64,000 bases of DNA, taken from contig CM033717.1 in the NCBI GenBank assembly GCA_019671005.1, forward strand, positions 73,639,850 to 73,703,849, given 5' to 3'. The notes under the pieces are model-generated. The model did no database searches. It saw only the letters and a program-made list of their open reading frames with translations, and had not been told where the DNA came from. The DNA comes from Hibiscus mutabilis (taxonomy: Eukaryota > Streptophyta > Magnoliopsida > Malvales > Malvaceae). Shown one piece after another: positions 58,547 through 64,000 of this stretch. Position 1 is the stretch's first letter, and every line of letters begins with the position of its first letter. The position numbers and the translations under genes were made by a program.

Positions 58547-59689
58547 TTGGTTAAAAAAATCTCAGGCGTAGCGAATAAAAAAACCCTAGCTTGTTCTAAC
58601 ACCAAAAATGTGGTATAGTTTTTTAATAAATTTTCATTTGAAGATTTTTCGTAACGAGTCCTCGAAGTTTTGGAGAAATTGCAAAAGAGGATAATCGGCG
58701 AGCGTTTTTTTCCAGCTTGGGTGTCGCCTGAAATGCAGAAATGAGAAGAAGAAAAATGTAAAAGCCTACGCCGACCCATTCGGGAGAGAGAGTCTAGAAG
58801 ATGAAGAGAGGTTTACCCCCTTTTTTTATATTTTTATTGGGTAAACTGCATAAATGGTTACCAAACTTTTAAAGTTCTTCCATTTTCGTCACTAAATTCT
58901 TAAAACTTGTGTTATAATGGCCGAACTTTTAGTTCATTTTAGTTCGAGAGTGTCCAAGTTAACAACCAAAACAACAATAAAAATCGAGAAATTGGAGTGT
59001 CAGCGTCAAATAGGAGTGAAAAAAACTTATCCCACTCTAAAATTATTTTTTTATTTTAAATTATTCGAGTTGAGTTATTCGAATTAACTTAAATTAATGA
59101 AACAATTTTTAAATTAGAGTCGAGTTTGAATTTTTTCAACTCGAAAAGTTAAATATTATTTTACGATTTATTCTCTAATTTATTTATTTGTTTAACTTCT
59201 CGTTCATTTTACGTCTATTTAGCTAAATTTAAACTACATTCTTTTAATCATTATAGAATACCTATGTAGATTCAATTCTTCTTTTTGAAAATAATATTCT
59301 TTTTTTTTGTTGCAATTTTGTCTCTCAAACTTTGAATGATTTTACCATTTTTTAATTCCTCGTACGTTTTAAGTCTATTTTGATCAAATTTAAACCACAT
59401 GTTTCAATACCACTACAAAATTTATATGTAACTTCCGTTTATACTTTTAACAATAACTTTATTTTTTTTATAATTTAGTCCCTTAACTTTTCATCTTATT
59501 TTATTTGATCCTTCAACTATATTTTTGAAAATTATTTCGTCCCAACAGTTCCTTGACTCCTTTATAATCTTATCGGTACTTTTTCCTTAAGAATTCATTC
59601 TTTAAAATAACGTTATAAATATATCTTGTAATTTTAGAAGATATTTGATTTATTACATTACATTTAACTTGTCTCGACTTAGAAACATA

Positions 59690-59860
59690 TACATTTGGCT
59701 GGTTGGTCAAGCTGCTCGTCTTTATTCTCACACGTTCTTTTAGGTCATGTGTTCTAGACCTACTAGGAGCACTCCTTACTTCTCCTAGAGTCTCCTTCCT
59801 TTCCCCTCTAGGTAGGATTAGATTATTGTTTGAGGATCTCAATAATAATAAAGGCCTTCA
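59690..59860 (+). mobile_element. Possible tRNA-derived SINE
   Basis: 'tggctggttggtcaagctgct' resembles a tRNA A-box and 'ggtcatgtgttctagacc' a B-box 37 bp later. Decayed; not a tRNA gene. Confidence 0.45.
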
Positions 59861-60649
59861 TATTGCGAATAACAATATATTGTAATTTCAAGTCGATTTG
59901 ATGTTAGACAAAAGAGATCTGAAACGAAAAATCTATGAAGATCAATAAGTTTTTTTTGAGTAAATTGAAGGTCGAAATTTTTGTGTTTAGATTAATGAAA
60001 CTTAGAGGCTCGTAATAATTGTGTAATTTATTTTTGGTGGTTAAACATAGAACTAAATTTGTTGACAATATAAATCTAGTCCTAATTTTATTTAGAGGGA
60101 ATAAGAGGAAAAACTCTAGGAGAAAGAAATGGTGTTCCTAACAAGTCTAGAAATCATGACCGAGAGAAATAAGGAAACAAAAATGAGTAGCTTAACCAAC
60201 CGGCTAAATGTGTTTGTTCTAAATATTGAACTATTTTTTTTTATAATGGCAACCATATGTTATTAAAAAATTATGGAAAATATTACAAGTACAACGCATT
60301 TAGAAAGGAGAATAATAAGGATTAGTCCACCACAAATTCATACAACCTAGAAGTACAAAAAAAATATTTCTATAAAAATTAATATACCGTTAAAATCTAA
60401 AAATCTTCCTGAATATTATCTCTATTCAAAAAATAAACATTAAATTACTTACGTAAAAGACTTGGGTTCAAACTATATTAGCTATATATTAAATAAAAAA
60501 AACTTAGAGGCACGAATGAATCTAAAATAGGGCAATTTCAAGGTAAGGGAATTTAATTAATACGGACCATTGTGTAAAGAGAATGGATTTTGACTATTAA
60601 AACTCTTCTAATTTAGTTTGAGATTATTCGGTTAAAAAAGTTTCCACGA

Positions 60650-60840
60650 ACAGGGTTATTTAAGGGTTTAGGATTTTAATTTAGGGTTTAAAGATTAAGA
60701 GTTTAGGTTGTAGGTTTAGAATTTACGATTCATTGTTAGAATTTATGGTTTATGATTTAAGGTTTGTGGTTAGATTTTTTGGGTTTTAAGGTTAAAAATT
60801 TAGATTTTAGATTTAGGCTTGAAAATAGGCATGTTTGTGT
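60650..60840. repeat. Telomere-like degenerate repeats, single arm
   Basis: Dense 'tttaagggtttaggattttaatttagggtttaaag' type units, same orientation throughout. Confidence 0.5.
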
Positions 60841-60864
60841 AAACTTTTTTTACACTGACAGTGT

Positions 60865-61322
60865 ATATAGGCATGTTTGTGTAAAACTCAATTAGTTTTA
60901 CACTAATCCATGACCATTGGATGATAGATGAGATTAGAAGTAGGATATGTGAAGATTATCACTTGGAAAAAGAAGTAAGGAGTTAATTTTATCTATCCGT
61001 TTCACCCATCTAATGGTCATGAATTAGTGTAAAACTAGTTGAGTTAATATCATCCACTTACACTATGTAAAACTAACTAGTTTTACACTAATTCATGACC
61101 ATTAGATGGGTGAAACGGATGGATAAGATTAATTCTTTACTTTTTTTAACTCAATTAGTTTTACACTAATTCATGTTCATTAAATGGGTGAAACGAATAG
61201 ATGAGATTAACTCCTTACTTTTTTTCCAAGTGATAATCTTCATATATCTACTTCTAATCTCATCCATCATCCAATGGCGTTAAACTAATTGAGTATTACA
61301 CAGTGTAACTGGATTCCATCCC
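60865..61322. mobile_element. Cluster of nested MITEs of the TTTTACACTAATTCATGACC family
   Basis: The phrase 'ttttacactaattcatgacc' or its complement appears at least five times, with 'atgggtgaaacggatgg' and its complement between. The copies alternate in orientation, so they inserted into each other or arose by fold-back duplication. Confidence 0.7.
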
Positions 61323-61332
61323 GTAACATATG

Positions 61333-61760
61333 GTTATATTTTGATACACAAGTTGTGTAAAAAAAAAATTACACAACCCTTCTATAAAAATTAAAACCTA
61401 AATCCCAAACTCTAGCAAGCTAAAACCTAAAACTTAAACCCTAAACTCTAAATTCTAACCATAAACCTTAAATTCTACACCTTACACGCTAAACCCATAA
61501 TCCCAACCTAAAATTCTAAACCTAAAACTGAAAGGCTAGTGTAAACTCTCTCTCTCACACACACAAGCCTTTCAAGTTTTAGAGTTTATGGATTTAGTTT
61601 AGGGGTTTAGGGTGTGGAATTTAAAGTTTATGGTTAGAATTTAGAGTTTAGGGTTTAGTGTTTAGAGTGTTATGGTTAAAAATTTAAGTTTTAGATTTTA
61701 TAACTTAAATATGAAGAGCTATATAATATTTTTTACACAACTTATGTATCAAAATATAAC
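61333..61760. repeat. Telomere-like palindromic element, 428 bp
   Basis: The left end 'gttatattttgatacacaagttgtgtaa' pairs with the right end 'ttacacaacttatgtatcaaaatataac'. The left arm holds 'aaccctaaactctaaattc' units and the right arm holds 'gggtttagggtgtgg' and 'gtttagggtttagtg' units, that is, degenerate CCCTAAA/TTTAGGG. The palindrome is nearly complete; the middle is a short (CT/CA) run. Confidence 0.7.
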
Positions 61761-62025
61761 TTTATAATATAAATATAAATACGAAATCAACAAGAAACAA
61801 CCTGGTTATAACAAGTTTTTTTAAGGTTAAAGTATTTAAATGAAAAAAATAGAATAAATCTGAAAAACTACTTGCATGTAAATAGTTTTTCATAGTTAAT
61901 TTTACGTGCTATTTTCAATTTGTGTTCCATGTTTACTGCTCTAATCTTAGCAAGAAAAATGTTCAAATCTCATTTTCACCACTCATTCATAACTCCCTTT
62001 AAGATATTTTCCCCAAATTATTTCC

Positions 62026-62032
62026 TATAAAA
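62026..62032 (+). promoter_or_regulatory. TATA box of the PR-1 gene
   Basis: TATAAAA, 82 bp before the ATG at 62108, after 'ttatttcc'. Confidence 0.6.
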
Positions 62033-62107
62033 CTCTATCCACCAACAATTCTCCATAATAAGACATAAAAACAAAACAAAAATTGTTCATTCCCCTCGAC
62101 CCGCACG

Positions 62108-62602
62108 ATGGAGAGAATGTTGCTCACCAAGATTTTCTTGGCCATGTGCTTCATGACCCTAAATCTTTTTTCGTTATCACGAGCAACAGACTCTCCAAAT
62201 GACATCTTAAAATCTCATAATAAATATCGTGCCGAGGTCGGGGCTCCTCCTCTCGATTGGGATGACTCGTTAGCCACCTACGCTCAAGAGTATGCCGATA
62301 AGAAGAAGGGTAATTGCGAGATGAAACACTCCATAGGACCTTACGGTGAAAACCTTGCTTCGTCCAGCGGAAAGCTTAGAATCGCCGACGCCGTAAAATT
62401 ATGGGCCGATGAGAAACCGGACTACGACCATGCTTCCAATACGTGCAAAAGTGGTGGTCTTAACTGCTTTCACTATACTCAGGTTGTTTCGAAAGCATCG
62501 TTTAGCGTTGGGTGCGGTAAAGCAAAGTGTGCCAATGGGTGGGAATATGTTGTTTGCAGCTATTATCCTCCTGGGAACATTGAAGGTGAAAAACCTTATT
62601 AA
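62108..62602 (+). CDS. PR1: Pathogenesis-related protein 1 (CAP superfamily), 164 aa
   Basis: Secreted, intronless CAP-domain defence protein. A hydrophobic signal peptide covers about residues 1-26 (ending near LSRAT). The mature domain has the CAP landmarks: SHNKYRAEVGAPPLDWD, YGENLA, FHYTQVV and WEYVVCSYYPPGN. Six Cys (GNCEMKH, TCKSGG, NCFHY, GCGKAKC and VVCSY) fit the three disulphides of the family. The usual Trp after HYTQVV is Ser here (VVSKAS). The C-terminal PPGNIEGEKPY sits where the CAPE peptide is released in PR-1 proteins, after a CSYY variant of the CNYx site. Family members bind sterols and accumulate in the apoplast in salicylate responses. Intact. Confidence 0.93.
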   Translation: MERMLLTKIFLAMCFMTLNLFSLSRATDSPNDILKSHNKYRAEVGAPPLDWDDSLATYAQEYADKKKGNCEMKHSIGPYGENLASSSGKLRIADAVKLWADEKPDYDHASNTCKSGGLNCFHYTQVVSKASFSVGCGKAKCANGWEYVVCSYYPPGNIEGEKPY

Positions 62603-64000
62603 TTCTTCTTCTTCTTTCGTGCTCTAACTCGTTTTATTTGAAGGAATTATTGTAATAATACAGCGTGGTTGTCGTGTTATCACAATCGAAATTCGTATGA
62701 ACATTATTATCTCTATTTAATTATTTATCGAGTTAATTATTTAAAATGTTCAATATCGTTTTATTTTGATCTTTTCATTAACGTGTTACTTTTTTCATGT
62801 GGTTATTAATGTAGTTTACCACAACGGGTTGTATTTTTAAATCAATTAGTATCTTAACATTATAAATATTTACAATTAAATTTGAATAAATATTAAAATA
62901 ATTAGATTTAAAAGTAAAAAAAAACTGAATTATTAATAAAACTCGTTAACTTCTAATTCGACTCTATTATCAATAGTATTTTAGCACTCATTTCCTCCTT
63001 ATGGTTGTCTAATGTCGTGCTTAGGTTCGATGTTAATTATTAAGGGAATTTTTAATGAAATCCTTTTACCTTTTAAAAAATTTATTAATTTAACTAACTC
63101 GAAATTTATTAACTAGACTCGTTCGAATACTGTTGTTATAATCTTATGAGTTTTAAGTTTTATTAATAAATATAGAAATGACATGTTACCTAACTTAGCC
63201 GAGAAATGGAAATTAACTTCCACAAAAAGATTAAAAGTAATTTATATACGAAATCATATCTCCATTTACATGCGTGAATACAACTAATAACCTCTCAAGC
63301 CTATTTCCTTTTTGGTAAACTAGAAAAATAAATATTAATTCTATTTTCATATTTAAATTATTATATATTATATTAATTGATCGAATGATCAAAATATTCA
63401 TCTCACGTATTATATAAATTTAAATATCAAAATTTACCTTAAAAATATATATATAAATTCAATAGTAATTTTAAGAATTATTCATGCATATTATATTGAA
63501 TTATTTTATTTATGTGATGTGCGGGGAACCGCAACGAATTTTGAAGAGGACCTCTTCTGTGATTCTAATTTATTTTTTTCTTTAAAATAAAAAAACAAAA
63601 ATTAAAAAAATGATTTTTTAATGTGTGTCATGTCACAGTGAGTTGACGTGCGCTTGTTTTTTTTCCGTTAAACGTGAGAAATTGATGTGATTTTGAGAGA
63701 AATAGAAAATAAAATAATTTTATATCGGACAAAATTTAAAATCTATCATCTCGCGATATATATCGCATTGAAGTTAAAACTTTGCTAAACTACAAGTTTA
63801 ATCACTTGTAACTTTTGTTTCAATTTGATTTAGTTTTTGATCAATCGATTTTGAATAAAATTATGTTTCAATTAATTTTATTCTCTTGATGCTATATTTA
63901 TATTTCTATAAGATTTTATATTTTAGTTTTATATTAATATGTTTTTACAAAGTAAATTAATTAATTTTAATCATAGTTTAATTTAAGGGTAAAACTTTGA
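62603..64000. other. Downstream region of PR-1 to the right edge
   Basis: PR-1 3' UTR followed by AT-rich DNA. I see no gene, RNA gene or clear transposon. Confidence 0.4.

Larger units (their letters stand above)
58547..62107. other. Repeat-rich spacer between CNOT10 and PR-1
   Basis: 58547-58800 is the CNOT10 leader and promoter. Then a single left arm of the GGGTAAACTGCATAAATGG family (about 58846), a SINE-like piece (59690-59860), telomere-like repeats (60650-60840, 61333-61760) and a MITE cluster (60865-61322). No gene. Confidence 0.45.

Noticed and set aside
59570..59842. Minus-strand frame of 90 codons
   Set aside because: The peptide is what one obtains by translating a tRNA-like SINE backwards (RTHDLKER...TNQPN); it is not a protein gene.
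61380..61700. True interstitial telomere array
   Set aside because: The CCCTAAA-like units are too degenerate and are arranged as an inverted repeat with transposon-like ends.

Overview
The window is plant nuclear DNA. It has intron-rich genes with GT-AG borders, plant-specific families and AT-rich intergenic DNA packed with small inverted-repeat transposons. A eudicot is certain. A Malvales genome such as cotton (Gossypium) is my best guess from how the proteins read, but I could not test it. There is no bacterial, viral or organellar block.

Layout, left to right: the 5' part of an LRR receptor-like protein gene (minus, runs off the left edge); nested Mutator-like inverted repeats (1.7-5.0 kb); a nine-exon gene for a plant tweety-like/PTHR31414 membrane protein (5.2-7.7 kb, plus) with an in-frame TAG; two short paralogues of the plant serine-rich family (8.2 and 12.5 kb, plus); a SAM-domain gene (14.9-15.7 kb, minus); a 13-exon TIP1/PAT24 ankyrin-DHHC S-acyltransferase (16.5-21.9 kb, minus); the overlapping pair CDC26 and TTM3 (24.3-25.1 kb, minus); an intact BAHD acyltransferase (27.4-28.8 kb, plus); about 10 kb of repeats; a frameshifted BAHD pseudogene (38.8-40.0 kb, minus); an ANTH/AP180 clathrin-assembly gene with no visible first exon (42.3-47.2 kb, plus); a BSD-domain gene with an in-frame TAG (48.8-51.8 kb, plus); CNOT10 of the CCR4-NOT complex (54.4-58.5 kb, minus); and a PR-1 gene (62.1-62.6 kb, plus).

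The genes are mostly independent housekeeping or defence genes and do not form a pathway. The exception is CDC26/TTM3: the stop codon of the APC/C subunit and the start codon of the polyphosphatase share one base (TGATG), which is the arrangement known for the bicistronic Arabidopsis locus. The other main observations are: (1) two multi-exon genes whose frames and splice sites are intact apart from a single nonsense codon; (2) two GC-AG introns; (3) a BAHD pseudogene apparently broken by slippage between short direct repeats; (4) a family of palindromic Mutator-like elements, three with perfect 9-bp target-site duplications; (5) palindromes whose arms are degenerate telomere-like (CCCTAAA) DNA. 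I did not find a wholly novel multi-gene system.
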